This document shows positions 22,900 through 34,194 of a DNA stretch of 64,000 bases, piece after piece. The notes below the pieces were generated by a model. The model worked only from the letters and a program-made list of their open reading frames with translations. It made no database searches and was not told the DNA's origin. Every line of letters begins with the position of its first letter. Positions within the stretch are counted from its first letter, which is position 1. The position numbers were made by a program, and so were the translations under genes. The DNA is from Bettongia penicillata ogilbyi. Its lineage: Eukaryota > Chordata > Mammalia > Diprotodontia > Potoroidae. The stretch spans positions 409,001-473,000 of the forward strand of contig JAJHZJ010000579.1 of NCBI GenBank assembly GCA_023548195.1, read 5' to 3'.

Positions 22900-24060
22900 T
22901 ATCCACATAGACAACCATACCTGAGGCAAGAGAGGAAGTTTGACCACTACTACTTTGTTAGAATTTCCTCTAAATGAAGAAGGTGAGGGAAAACTCACTT
23001 TTAGATACAATTCAGTAAAAAGGATTTCTGCCCCCCCATGAATGAAAATCATCCATTTTCTGAATGAGAAATAAAGTTATGAAAGGCTGCCACACAAGTG
23101 GCTGACTAGACAACAAGTCCACTCCTTCTGACCCAGTCTAGATGTTGAAGCAGCCTAGGAGAGAAATGCTTTATATTTCATTGCTGGTCCCGTGAGTGAT
23201 TTAGTCCCAATTTGTTTGCAGCGTTAATTGGAAATTAAAACCGACACTAGTTGTGTTGATCTACATTGGCACTAAATAACTAGCACAGAAGTATTATTAG
23301 CTCATCTTAACAAATGACTATCAATCCTGGAGGTATTAGGAGCGTGCCATATTCTAATAAACTGTGTCACTTGGATCATGTGCCCATTTAAACCATTTTA
23401 ATGGAAGGATAAAGAGGTTAATTGATGCTTGTGGATATTCTCTGAAACTCCATGGAAAGGAAAGCAGATAGCCTTTCATGTTAAGAATACATTTCAACTT
23501 GGGCATGTGTGAGTCTTTCTGTAGAGATGGGCTAGAATGTATCATTTATTGCCAACTCTCCCTCTCCCATTTAAATTGGAAACTTGCTCACAAAGCAGGA
23601 TCCTCCCCCCTCAGCTGACTTGCAAATACTTCTGTTAAAGATCAGCTGGTGGATTTTCTATGGTATAGGCTCTTTATTTTATAATTGCATGCCTGAAGTA
23701 AGCTTGCTTATAAAAACTGACAAACCTAATAGATCTGAAGCAGCTCACTGAAGTTTCATTACCTTGGTAATCTGAACCTCTGACCTTCGAGATGTAGGTA
23801 ATGCAATCGGCTTTTATTTTCATTCTTACCATAGAAATTTCCCAGACACCTATTTGTGAATATAAAGGTTAAATATCGTAAGAGGGTCATCTCTCCCAAA
23901 GCTTGGTCCTTTATCATTTTCTTTCCATGAACAATACGATCAAGTAAGTAAATTAGCTATCTTCTTGCCCAAAAAAATGCCACTCATTTCCTACGATATT
24001 AATTTTAAATTGTTTTCCTGCTTTGTAGGGCACAGTTGGCAGGTAAGGGTATACACTCTA
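22900..24060. other. Repeat-poor stretch of intron 44
   Basis: More than 1 kb without any recognised transposon, simple repeat or ORF, in an intron otherwise dense with both. Contains AT-rich homeodomain-like words (e.g. gcgttaattggaaattaaaac near 23221). Candidate conserved non-coding DNA; conservation cannot be tested here. Confidence 0.4.
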
Positions 24061-24068
24061 TTAAACCT

Positions 24069-24085
24069 CTCTCTCTCCCATTCAT

Positions 24086-24172
<87 letters not shown>

Positions 24173-24178
24173 TACTCT
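24069..24178. repeat. (CT)n microsatellite
   Basis: About 45 CT units with a few TTT interruptions. ORFs on both strands (long Ser-Leu or Arg-Glu repeats) are artefacts. Confidence 0.95.
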
Positions 24179-24254
24179 CGCTCTCTTTGTCTCTGTCTTT
24201 CAATTGTGTTTCTGTGTATGTATTCATGCATATATTTAAACACAGACATGAACG

Positions 24255-24286
24255 TGCACACGCGCACACACACACACACGCACACA
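24255..24286. repeat. (CA/CG)n microsatellite
   Basis: ACAC run with two CG steps. Confidence 0.85.
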
Positions 24287-25209
24287 TTTGTACCGTATAA
24301 GCATTGCCCAAAGAAGAAGGAATGGTTCAGAAGGTATGGTCACTGACCTTTTAACATCAGGTCATCAATTTTAACATCAATACCTAGTCTCATGGAATAT
24401 TCCTAGCTTCAAGTATTTTATAGTACCGCCCAATATATGGGACTTTCCCTAGGGATACGCACACAACATGGGGAAACAAAAAAAGAAAAACTGGAAAAGT
24501 AACTACAGTAGCTGCACTCCTTGTGGTCTTGCTGCTTTGTACCAGGAGGCATCATTGGTCTCTTTTTCTATACACATTGTTTCAAAAGGTGCCGCTCTAT
24601 CCTGTACCTTTTGGAAATGTACCAGTGTGCTATTGCTAATCCTTGGGCTCCTTTTCCCTTTTATCTGCTCTCTCTGAGACTTACAGAATCACTAAATATT
24701 AGTCCCAAGATGGCAACAGCTGCTGCCTTCCTGCTCCACATATACACTACCCTACATTCTCCATTGCAGTAACAAAAAATGAGCAAGATGGACTGTGTTT
24801 TCTTGGCAGTTTTGCCTCTAACTACCCCATGTCTTCACATTTAAGCTTTTTGATCCTTTCATGGTAGAATTGTGTTTGGTAGGTGAGACACTTTGGTAAC
24901 TTAGGGGTAAAATTGTAACAGGTGGAGTTTTCCTTCATCAGGAAGAGAAACTAAAGTTCTTAGAATAATATGCTTGGTCCCATAATGAGAGGCATCTGTA
25001 CAATTTTAGCTTATTTATTCATTTATTCTTTTATTCACTCAACAAATATGTTTTCTTATTATTCTATAGGTAGCACTGTTCCATGAACTACATGAATCTA
25101 GACAAGTATTAACTTATATTTTTGGTTCTTCTGTATCCTGACTGTGTAGTTGAACAGATGAGATAGATACAGAAGAAAGGTAAAATGATTATTTAAGGGG
25201 TAAATAGCA

Positions 25210-25375
25210 AATCAGAATAACAGTTGGACCTGATGTTCCCAGCTCTGCTACTAACTGACTTTGAACAAATCATTTAACCACCATGGATCTCATTTTTTTT
25301 TCATATGCATGAAAGGTTTGAACCAGGTGATCTCTAGGGTCTTTCCACCCAAATTCCAAAATTCTGTTATCTATG
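25210..25375 (+). mobile_element. MIR SINE relic
   Basis: 'cccagctctgctactaactgactttgaacaaatcatttaacc...ggtgatctctagggtctttccac'. Confidence 0.75.
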
Positions 25376-25589
25376 TCATAAGGCAGTAGTATAGGAGTAG
25401 ATGGCTAATATGTAACAGATAGTAAATATTCAAATTTAGAAAAAAGCAGGAATTGATGTGTCATGAAGTGATGAGGGAAGATTTCACAGAGAAGTTACAG
25501 ATTGGGATAAAAAATGAAGGATATATAAGATTCATAAAGTAGAAAGGAGAAGAAGTATTTCCATTGAGGAGGATGGCATAATCAAAGAA

Positions 25590-25775
25590 CAGTGTTGTTG
25601 AGGGAGCACTACTCTCAAAGTTAAGACCTGGGTTCAAATTCTATTTTTAAGAATGACTAATTTCTTGACATGAAACAAGTCAGTTTAGCTTCTCTGGGTC
25701 CCAGTTTTTCTCATCTATAAAATGAGAAAGTTGGACTCGTTGTCCTCTATGGCCCCTTCTAGCTCTAAATGTTTT
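25590..25775 (+). mobile_element. MIR/tRNA-SINE relic
   Basis: 'gacctgggttcaaattcta...caagtcagtttagcttctctgggtcccag...aaaatgagaaagttggactcg...ccttctagctctaaatg'. Confidence 0.75.
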
Positions 25776-25865
25776 TCATTTAAATATGTAAATCTATTAA
25801 TTAATTCATTTAAATTTTTTCATCTATTTATCCTTGGCCATACCCTCTGTTCTGCAGTCCAAGGA

Positions 25866-25965
25866 GGGAAGCCTGTGGTCTTGAGTCCACATGTGGCCTC
25901 TAGGTCCTCAAGTGTGACTTTGAATCCAAGCTTCACCGAAAACAAAGAGCTGCACCTCTGTTATA
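25866..25965. mobile_element. Partial copy of the palindromic hAT-like MITE
   Basis: 'gcctgtggtcttgagtccacatgtggcctctaggtcctcaag' then 'gaatccaagcttcaccgaaaacaaa' matches one arm of the 17175-17376 element. The opposite arm is missing. Confidence 0.75.
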
Positions 25966-26344
25966 CCTATCTTCCCTCATCAAAACATGTTTTCACTAGG
26001 TACGCAACAAAAACAGGTAGTTTTTTTATAAAATAAGTCATACTAAATATTACTGACTGATAATACATTAATATGTTATTACTCCTAGGATTATTATTAT
26101 TATTTTTTAAGAGGGACAAAATGTTCTAGCTGAAAGGAATCAAACTATAACAATGGGGAAACTTTATCATGTCCTAAATTCACATTAGATGACTAGCCTT
26201 GTTTTCGTTTATTGCGAGGTTACCTGGAATAAACACTGACTTTTATGTTTAACAGTACCAGTTAGTAATATAGATTTCATTCCTCAGGCTACTTATATTG
26301 TGTTGCTTCAGAAGAATCAGAACCCTCACATTAACTTCCCCATG

Positions 26345-26410
26345 AGACTTGTTCATTCATTCAATAAATATTGTTGAACATATATGTATAAGGCTTAGTG
26401 CTCAGTGCCA
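26345..26410 (+). repeat. Ancient interspersed repeat fragment
   Basis: 'ttcattcaataaatattgttgaacatatatgtataaggcttagtgctcagtgcc' belongs to the same family as 31230-31410 and 61490-61550. Family not assigned. Confidence 0.5.
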
Positions 26411-26424
26411 TAGAAATATTTAGA

Positions 26425-26630
26425 TTTAGTCATACCTTGACTCCTTTTTGTAGTTTTCTTGGCAAAGATATTGGAGTGGTTTGCCATTTTCTTCTCCAAC
26501 TCATTTTACAGATAAAGAACTAAGACAAAAGGGTTAGGTGAATTACCCAAGGTCACCCAGCTGGTAAGTGTCTGAGGTCAGATTTAAACTCACGTCTTCC
26601 TGATTCTTACTCCAGCTTCCTGGTACTAAA
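26425..26630 (-). mobile_element. Marsupial tRNA-derived SINE (MAR1/WSINE type)
   Basis: 'ttcttggcaaagatattggagtggtttgcc...ggtcacccagctggtaagtgtctgagg...' on the + strand. It lacks the tRNA-like head end. Confidence 0.85.
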
Positions 26631-26799
26631 TTAAACTGCTAATATGAACCATTGATTCACCAGAGGCACTATTTGATATCTAGTGAATGGAATAGTTTAT
26701 TTGAAAGTCTGGCCTTCAACTCTCCATGAGAGAAAAACTCACTCCTCAGAGTTTAATGAAAATAGGTCTTCCAAAGAAAAGACGTACCATTTCAAAGGA

Positions 26800-26935
26800 C
26801 CATAGAATTAGCAGCTATTGAACTAATCTCTTTATTTTGCAGATAAGGAAACTGAGGCACAAGGAAGTTAAGCAATTTTTCCAGGGTCACACTGCTAATA
26901 AGTAACTATAGTTGGATGTAGAACGTGGAGAAAGC
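26800..26935 (+). mobile_element. MIR SINE relic
   Basis: 'ttattttgcagataaggaaactgaggcacaagg...agggtcacactgctaataagtaa'. Confidence 0.8.
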
Positions 26936-28067
26936 TGCATAAAATGTCTCCTTCTTAAGACAAATACAGTATGTGTGGAGGGGATTTCTTCAGAAGCCAC
27001 GTTTGAAGAGATGGTGGTCACAGCATGGAATCCGGCAGAGCTACTTGGATACATGCCATCAGATACCTTCCAGAATACCTAGTTATTCTTGCTTACTCTT
27101 TTAGCTTAGTTGTTTCTAGTTGCTAAAGAAGTGCACATGCTTGATAACACCCTCTAAATGTTGGCATCACGGTACATAGCCCCAGTTCATCACCTCAGTT
27201 AAAGTTCTAGTCATAGTGTCCCTTAACTCTAAAGTCTCAAAAAGTTATTAACAGAACAGTATAATTCTTCAAACTTTAGCAATAGGCTTATACCTGTTAT
27301 ATGGTCTTAATAAAGCCTTTTAGGGAAATGGTAGAATCAGAAAAGGTAGCCTACAAAGGGGAGAGGGAACGAGAAAAGATAAAAGAACAGACTACGCATT
27401 GACAGAAACATGAAGGGAATAGATAGAATGTGTTCGTGGCGTGGTGAAGCATTATTTTTGACTTCTCTTTCTTATTAGAAAAACACATGGGTTGTACTCC
27501 AAAGTGAAAACCTTGGGAAAAATAAGAATGACACTTCCTGGGAACCTAGTGAACCGGGTTTTCAGGGTAAAAAAATTGCATAGTGATACAGTTTAAATAT
27601 TTGGAAACAAATGCTACTCCTTGTAGACAACTAAGCTGTCATTTAGTAGTTTGTTAATACATAAATTACACCTTAAAATCTGGGAGTACATTGAAGAGAT
27701 GACCTGTTCTCCCAAAACTGAGTTGTTCCTTTTCCACAATTATAGCTTTCTGTCCACCTTAATTTTCTTGATAAAATGAATTTACAAAACATAATGTTTA
27801 AATATTTGAGGGAAGATGAATTGTCTCCTACCTCAGATAAGCAATGTCGGTTATAAAAATGAAATCAAAAACCCTGGGAAAATGAACAGTGTCATTATTT
27901 TAAAGACTTCCAATGAAGGGGCTTACGAAGATTTCCTTGATCTCTCGTTCTAAGCTTCCTCAGAGATCACTTTCTCAGCTGTAGGAATTTTATGCAATAC
28001 AAACTTTATTCCAGAACGTTGCTAAGATTAACCAAATTTACAAGGTATTGTGTTGATTATTTAACAG

Positions 28068-28277
28068 CCCTGAAAGATTTACAAGGAGATGTCGAGTATT
28101 ATACCCTCATCTGGAGTTCTGCTACATCAAATGAGTCAGTGAAAATCCTGCCAGATGTAAACTATTTTGTAATTGGTGACTTAAAACCAAACACAGAGTA
28201 TCGGATTTTTATTTGCATCTTCAATGGAGCCCACAGCATCAACAGTGAAGTACTGCATGTGACCACTTGTGATGGAG
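28068..28277 (+). CDS. USH2A: USH2A exon 45 (usherin FN3 domain)
   Basis: A 210-bp exon: acceptor tatttaacag|CC and donor G|gtgggt. The first two bases complete a Thr codon and the last base starts a Glu codon. It encodes LKDLQGDVEYYTLIWSSATS, then ILPDVNYFVIGDLKPNTEYR and ending EVLHVTTCDG. This is the C to G strands of an FN3 domain, with the LKPNTEY F-strand motif. Potential N-glycosylation occurs at NES (N-x-S). The length equals human exon 45 (c.8846-9055 from memory). The upstream polypyrimidine tract is weak (attgtgttgattattta), so this acceptor may depend on enhancers. The frame reads on past the exon for 18 codons to TGA. Confidence 0.95.
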
Positions 28278-29628
28278 GTGGGTCTAGAGCCTCAGGACTG
28301 CTTGGTTTCAGATATGGGAATGAAATTGATTGATTTTTGTCGAGGTTGAGATCAGTCGTCCTTCCATTATAAAATTTCCGGTAGTAGAGAGGAAAGGAAG
28401 GATAGGACTCTGGGTGTGGGGGGGTAGAAGCTAAAATGCTTAAGTGCTAGCTGCTGTCAAGTGGCAAATCAATAAGCCATCCCACTAAGACTGAAGCACA
28501 AAGCTTTAATAATAGGTTATTAGCCCAGTTTGTTCCCTTTTCACTTGGTGTACTGAGGCTGTTGTATACTAAGTTAGAAACTGATTTCATGTTAACAAAT
28601 GGTAGCATTTTGAAAAAATTAATGGTTTTTAAAAGAGATGTACTCCATGAAGCAATGGGTTTCTGAAACAAGCAAATACAATGCCTTCCCTGAGTCACCA
28701 GAAAAAGAAGGTGGAAGTTCAGTCACAGAGAAAATTTGCCTATGAGTCATTTCCAAGCCAGTTAGCAAGAGGGAGGGAGTAGGGAAGCAACTTGTGAATC
28801 TGAAATGTGGCCAGAATGGGCTTTCTAATCTTTTTTGCTTTATAAAGTCTCATTATAAACATTATAATATCATTACCTCCCAAGCAAGCGTTCCAGGTCA
28901 TTAACAGAGCACTTTAAGTGCCAATCTCATTTCCTTTGCAGTGTCAAAGGTCAGCACCTTTTGTTTATAAAATAGAATTGATCACAAGGACAATTTTTCA
29001 ACTAGTTAAGATGGGTTCTTATGATAAAAATAGGTCTTTGTATAGTTATTTCTGACATGCTTGAATGATTGTGTAATTTAACGCTAAGCAAGTTTTTTTC
29101 TAGTGTAAGATTTCATCATTACCTATGGTAATCAACATTCAAAATCATTTACATAATGACAATATTGCATTATTGCTTCATATTGCTTAAGTTATAAGGC
29201 TAGTAATACCAATGATTTTTTAAAATTTCCTCTAGAAGTAATGCATTTGAGTTGTATTTTTGTATAAGGAATATTAAAAAAATTAACCCTGGGAGGTAAA
29301 AGGGATGGTAAAGAAGAGGTAGATAATAGATATGTGTTGGCAGTGCCGGTGGGTGAATAATTTATCATCTCATCCCACTGGCCACATTTCACTGAAGATT
29401 AACACTATGTTGGTGGTATAAAGCATTTTACCACCAGTTCTCATGGTTTCTAACTGAGAGTATAATAAGCCAATTTACAGAGGACTACAGACTGTGATAA
29501 CTTCATCAGAGGAAAGCAGATAAGCAGGGAACCCTTTGCTAAACCTAATTACTAATCTGGATTTAGTTAAACAAGTGCTTTTTCAGAGACAGCTGGAGTT
29601 TATTCAGTTTTTTTTCCTTTAATTCTAG
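28278..29628 (+). other. USH2A: USH2A intron 45 (1.35 kb, repeat-free)
   Basis: No transposon or simple repeat recognised along its whole length, unlike every other intron here. ORFs in it are unsupported. Confidence 0.85.
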
Positions 29629-29831
29629 AGCCTCAGGGCATGCTTCCTCCAGAGGTTGTCATCATCAACAGTACAGCTGTACGTGTCATCTGGACATCGC
29701 CTTCCAACCCAAATGGTGTTGTCACTGAGTATTCTGTCTATGTAAATAATAAGCTCTACAAGACTGGCATGAATGCGCCTGGGTCTTTCGTTCTGGGAGA
29801 CCTGTCTCCGTTCACTATCTATGACATACAG
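29629..29831 (+). CDS. USH2A: USH2A exon 46 (usherin FN3 domain)
   Basis: A 203-bp exon: acceptor cctttaattctag|AG after a strong pyrimidine tract, donor CAG|gttaga, ending in phase 0. It encodes PQGMLPPEVVIINSTAVRVI, then WTSPSNPNGVVTEYSVYVNN and LSPFTIYDIQ. The A/B strands with conserved Trp, the PNG turn and C strand, and the F-strand L-PFT-Y motif cover most of one FN3 domain. Two NxS/T sequons (NST among them) fit an extracellular glycoprotein. The length equals human exon 46 (c.9056-9258 from memory). Very high similarity to mammalian usherin, with no lesion. Confidence 0.96.
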
Positions 29832-30254
29832 GTTAGAACATTGCTTTTTGATAGTTAGGCTTGTGGGTATCATAAATAAAACATGCTGGCCTGTGTCTCA
29901 AGGTGGATTTCTTTTTGTCTTGATTGGGTAAGGGGTATCTAGGGGCAGGAAAGGAGGGAAACTGATTGGGATTAAATTGACTTGCTTTTGGGCAAACATT
30001 TGGGTCTCTTTGCAGAGAAGATTATGATGGTGGGGATATAAAAAGACAGAGATGATGATATTTTCCTATCCAGGCAAAAAGGAAGCATCCAATTATTGAG
30101 AAATAGTTCCACCAAGTAATGTACCTTCATTCTTGATACTTTTGCTGTTTTGGGTACCCAGCGATGACAGAGCAAAGCTACTGTCTGATTCAATACTATC
30201 CTACTCTCATAGCTGTCCCCAACTGTTGCCTCTGATGGAAGTCCTATGAGACTG

Positions 30255-30420
30255 GAAGCATCATGCAGTAGGAAGGCCCCTGGAGACAAAGGATCATGAG
30301 TGGCCATCCTGGCTCTGCTGTTTATTCCCTGAGAGACTTTGAGGAGGAGTCCCTTAACCTTTTAGTGCCTAAGTTATCTCTGAAAATCAAGGAACTTGAA
30401 ATTGACTTTCAAACTTTCAA
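30255..30420 (+). mobile_element. MIR-like SINE relic
   Basis: 'ccatcctggctctgctgtttattccctgagagactttgagg...cccttaaccttttagtgcc'. Diverged. Confidence 0.55.
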
Positions 30421-30724
30421 TCTAATTGCTGTTTTCTTTTAAAAGGACAAAGAGATGCTCCTATAGTGCACAAGTCAGTCCCTCACCTGCACCCAATTAA
30501 TAAAATTCATAATCAAATCATCATTTACAGTTTTACATAATCCACACTCAACAAGGCATATTTCTTGGCCTCTGTGAACTTGTTATCTAAAGTTAAAAGG
30601 CAAAGAGAGGCAATGTGATACAGTAGCCACAAAATGTTAAATAAATATTCTATCTTTCATTTCTGTCTCTTCATCTATCTGTTTCTTTCTGCCTATCTAG
30701 AAATATATCTATAGGAAATCAGCA

Positions 30725-30970
30725 TTTATATAATACTTACTACAGGCACTGACCTAAGCACTTTACAAATGTTATCTCATTCCATCTTCACAATAACCTG
30801 TAATGCAGGTTCTATTATTATCCCTATTTTATATTTAATTAAACTGAGGCAGACAGAAATTAAATGACTTGCCCAGGATCACATTGCTAGAAGGTATCTA
30901 AAGTTGCATTTAAATTCAAGTCTTCCTGAATACAGTCCCAGCAGTCTATCCTCTGTGCTGCTCTACTACC
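30725..30970 (+). mobile_element. MIR-type SINE, long form
   Basis: 'acctaagcactttacaaatgttatctcattccatcttcacaa', then 'aaactgaggcagacagaaattaaatgacttgcccaggatcacattgctagaagg', then 'agtctatcctctgtgctgctctacta'. Near full length. Confidence 0.8.
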
Positions 30971-31155
30971 TCAGTGAAACGAGCACTGAAATTCAAGTCA
31001 GGAGACCTTAGTTTTAGTTCTAACTTTGCTTCATTTTACTTTTAGGATCTTCAACAAGTCGTGTAACCTTTTGGGCCTCAGTTTCCTTAACTGTAAAAGT
31101 GAGAGAACTGGATAAAATCATTTCTAAGGCCCCTTCCAGGTTTAAAGTTTTCTTC
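30970..31155 (+). mobile_element. MIR/tRNA-SINE relic
   Basis: 'caagtcaggagaccttagttttagttctaactttg...gggcctcagtttccttaactgtaaaa...aaggccccttccagg'. It directly follows the previous SINE in the same orientation. Confidence 0.75.
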
Positions 31156-31229
31156 TTATACATACCCCACAACCTGTGAAGTAAAATAAGAGAGGGAAAC
31201 TCAATATTTAGAACTATTTTATTCTTGTA

Positions 31230-31410
31230 TCAAACAAACATTCAGTCAACAATGCACAACTATTTATTGAGCATCTACTATGTGTAAATTATCACTGAGG
31301 ATCTAAAGAAGTATAAGACATGATCCTTGTCATCAAGGAATTTCCATGCTGACTTGAGAAATAAGACATATTGCTCTATGAACTTACTAGAAAAGATAAT
31401 TAACAATTCA
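31230..31410 (+). repeat. Ancient interspersed repeat
   Basis: 'aactatttattgagcatctactatgtgtaaattatcactgaggatc' and 'gatccttgtcatcaaggaatttcc' come from a widespread mammalian repeat type. I do not name the family. Confidence 0.55.
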
Positions 31411-32510
31411 AGACAGTATATGATAAGCACAAAATTATTAACATTGAAAATAGGCACTATAGTTCAATAACTATATATAATGTTTACACAATATAATTTT
31501 GAAAACCTGAACCTACTCTCTAATGTTCCTTATGGCTTGGAAAATGATTTTCAAAAAATCATTAGGCCATTAATGATTTATAAACAGACATTTAAACATG
31601 CCCAGGGAGCTGCCTATATGAAGAATTCCTTTTAACATGTGAGGGATATCTTTGTAATGGGAATAATATCTATCTTCATCTGTAAATATGAATTGTTTTA
31701 TATCCATTTTTTAAAAAGACTGCATCTGCTTGTAACCTGCATATGGAACTTGATATATCAATAGAACGATGAGTATTCTTCGAATTAGACACTCTTTGCT
31801 TTGTGATAAATGAAAGAGATTTTCACACATTCTCCCACAGTCCAAATATAGGCCTTTATAGGAAACATTCACATATAGGTGACATTAACATTTAGATGAT
31901 GCAGTAATCTCCCTCATTATATTTAAAATGGTCTACCTCTTAACTATTGCTAATTAGGTCTTCCAGTCTTTAATTCTATTGAATTCAATGTGTATTTTAA
32001 TTTTGTCTTTAGGTTAGGTTAAATTCTCACAGACCATCTTGGTAGAGTTTGCTAGTGTTCTAAAAGTTGCCTCATGTTGCCACAAGACATTAATAAATGT
32101 TGCATCTAACTACAGCAGATTGGTCTTTTCCAGTCCCTATTGAAACACAAAATTTCCGTATGAATATAATGACTTTGAAAATCAATTCAAGAAGCATTTG
32201 GATTTTCTCAAATATCTACAAAAATAGTGGGAACTACTTCATTTAGGGAGGCTCGTCAGTATTAATGGCCAAGTTTTTTCAAGATCTATTAGTCTCCTCT
32301 AGTCTCTGCTTGCTTCAGTTGTTTAGCTAGTAATCCCATGGTCTTCTTCGGCAACGAAAGATGAACACAATCCCTGAAAGAAGTAGGCTGCATCTCTTTA
32401 TCTCTTTCTAAATCTGTCTTGGTGTATCTCTTTTCACAGGTTGACAGTCTCTGTCTCTCTGTTTCTCTGCCACTTCCCTCAATGTCTCTGTCAATTTAGC
32501 ATGAGTAATG

Positions 32511-32740
32511 TTCCTCTCCTCTCCTCTCCTCTCCTCTCCTCTCCTCTCCTCTCCTCTCCTCTCCTCTCCTCTCCTCTCCTCTCCTCTCCTCTCCTCTCCT
32601 CTCCTCTCCTCTCCTCTCCTCTCCTCTCCTCTCCTCTCCTCTCTCCTCTCCTCTCCTCTCCTCTCCTCTCCTCTCCTCTCCTCTCCTCTCCTCTCCTCTC
32701 CTCTCCTCTCCTCTTCTCTCCTCTCCTCTCATCTTTTTCT
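32511..32740. repeat. (CCTCT)n pentanucleotide tract
   Basis: About 45 near-perfect CCTCT units with one CTCTC phase slip near 32641, flanked to 32890 by a further irregular pyrimidine tract. The + strand is pure pyrimidine and the minus strand pure purine (AGAGG). The 170-codon and related ORFs across it are artefacts. It lies about 0.85 kb before exon 47. Confidence 0.97.
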
Positions 32741-33587
32741 CTCCTTCCCTCTATTCCCTTCTCTTCTCACCCTCCCCTCTCCTCCCTCCCTTCCTTCCTC
32801 CTTCATCTCTTTTCCTCTCTTTCTTCTCCTCTCCTTTCTCTCCTTCTTTCCCTCTCCTCCCCCTTTCTCTCCATCTCTTTCTTCAGCAGTTTGCTAATAT
32901 ATTTCTTTATCTTTCCTCCCATTTTACCAATTGTGTTACTTTTGTATTGCTAATGCCTGATGGTCCCCATTTCCAATGATCAGTTATTCCATCCTCCTTG
33001 GTTTTTATTCAGATTAAGTCACAGAATTAAGGGGGTGAATGATGATTTTCTGCTGCTATTAGAGTAAAAATATAATTGCAGCTGGAACAAATGGATATAA
33101 AATAGCTGAGCCATAGTGGGAAACCTCTCAAGGCTTCATTTTTCTTCTAGTCCACATTAGCATTGAAGGTATTTATTGTAAAATGTCAAGTATTATGGAA
33201 GATATCATCATTACCCTACTTTGGTTATAGATCTAGAGAGTAGTATGTAGTGATAACTTATTAGGCTTGCAAAAAGATGCCTAGGCATCTTTCATTTTTT
33301 TGAGTCTGCTCAGAGTAGATTCATGTCTGTCTTTCTTTGAGTGGGAGAAATTCAGGGACTAAACAACACCATGTTAAAGACTGAGAAAATTGTAATAGGC
33401 CCAGTTTTGACCTCTATTGTGGGTTCTCCTCACTAAAGAAGATTGCCATCAAAAACTATTACTTACTAAACACCCAGAGTATGCATGACATTATGAAATA
33501 CTTATGGAATGAAGGCAGAATTAATTCCTTATAAGTCTGTGGTACTGAAAAAACGTATTGGATGTAATCATTTAAATTATTTTACAG

Positions 33588-33700
33588 GTTGAAGTCTGTA
33601 CCAAGTATGCTTGTGTGATGAGCAAAGGAACCCAAATCACCACTGTAGAAGACACACCGTGTGAGATAACAGCACCCAAAATACATGTAATCAGTTCAAG
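33588..33700 (+). CDS. USH2A: USH2A exon 47 (usherin, FN3 junction)
   Basis: A 113-bp exon: acceptor aattattttacag| and donor AAG|gtacag. It starts in phase 0 and ends two bases into an Arg codon. It encodes VEVCTKYACVMSKGTQITTV, the paired-cysteine C.....C stretch and G strand that finish the FN3 domain of exon 46. The linker EDTP follows, then the start of the next FN3 domain ending KIHVISSR. The length equals human exon 47 (c.9259-9371 from memory). In human usherin, a cysteine-rich region follows downstream, but exon 48 was not found here. Confidence 0.95.
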
Positions 33701-33942
33701 GTACAGTCAATTTTTTAATTGACAGAATTCATGTTATTATTATTCTATAGTGGGACATTATTCTATTAATATTCTTAATTATACTTTTGACCCCATATAA
33801 CCCATGGGGGTAGGGGGTACACATACAATTGATAGAAGTTAGGAATATTCCATTTAGACAAGTTTTGATAAAGTTGGGTGCAAATCAGATTTATCATATC
33901 ATTGCACAAATATCAACAGTAGCAAAAATTCACAGCACAATT

Positions 33943-34192
33943 TGTTGTTATTCATTTTTCAGTCATGTCTGACTCTTCATGACCTCATTTGGGATTTTCT
34001 TAGCCAAGATCCTGGAGGGCTTTGCCGTTTCCTTCTCCTGATCATTTTACAAATGTAGGCACTGAGGCAAACAGGATTAAGTGATTTGCCCAGGTCACAC
34101 CTATTAAGTGTCAGGCCAGATTTGAACTCAGGAACAGGAGCCTTCCTGACTCCGAGTCTGGCCCTCTATCCATTGTGCCAGCTAGCCACAAA
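33943..34192 (-). mobile_element. Marsupial tRNA-derived SINE (MAR1/WSINE type)
   Basis: Full-length minus-strand copy: 'cagtcatgtctgactcttcatgacctcatttgggattttctta' to 'ggccctctatccattgtgcca' on the + strand. It begins 242 bp after exon 47. Confidence 0.9.
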
Positions 34193-34194
34193 GT

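Larger units (their letters stand above)
21316..28067 (+). other. USH2A: USH2A intron 44 (6.75 kb)
   Basis: Bounded by GT at 21316 and AG at 28066-28067. Besides the listed repeats, 24300-25200, 25970-26340 and 26940-28060 contain nothing I recognise. Confidence 0.9.
29832..33587 (+). other. USH2A: USH2A intron 46 (3.76 kb)
   Basis: GT at 29832 to AG at 33586-33587. Apart from the listed repeats, 29832-30250, 31420-32430 and 32950-33587 hold nothing recognised. Confidence 0.9.

Noticed and set aside
23965..24311. 106-111-codon Ser/Leu and Arg/Glu-rich ORFs
   Set aside because: Produced by the (CT)n and (CA)n microsatellites.
28278..28333. Extension of exon 45 to the downstream TGA
   Set aside because: The G|gtgggt donor and exact phase match to exon 46 show splicing at 28277; the rest is intron.
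32441..32953. 170-codon ORF (and overlapping frames on both strands)
   Set aside because: It is a read-through of the CCTCT tract, whose 5-bp unit lacks stops in every frame; no protein is indicated.
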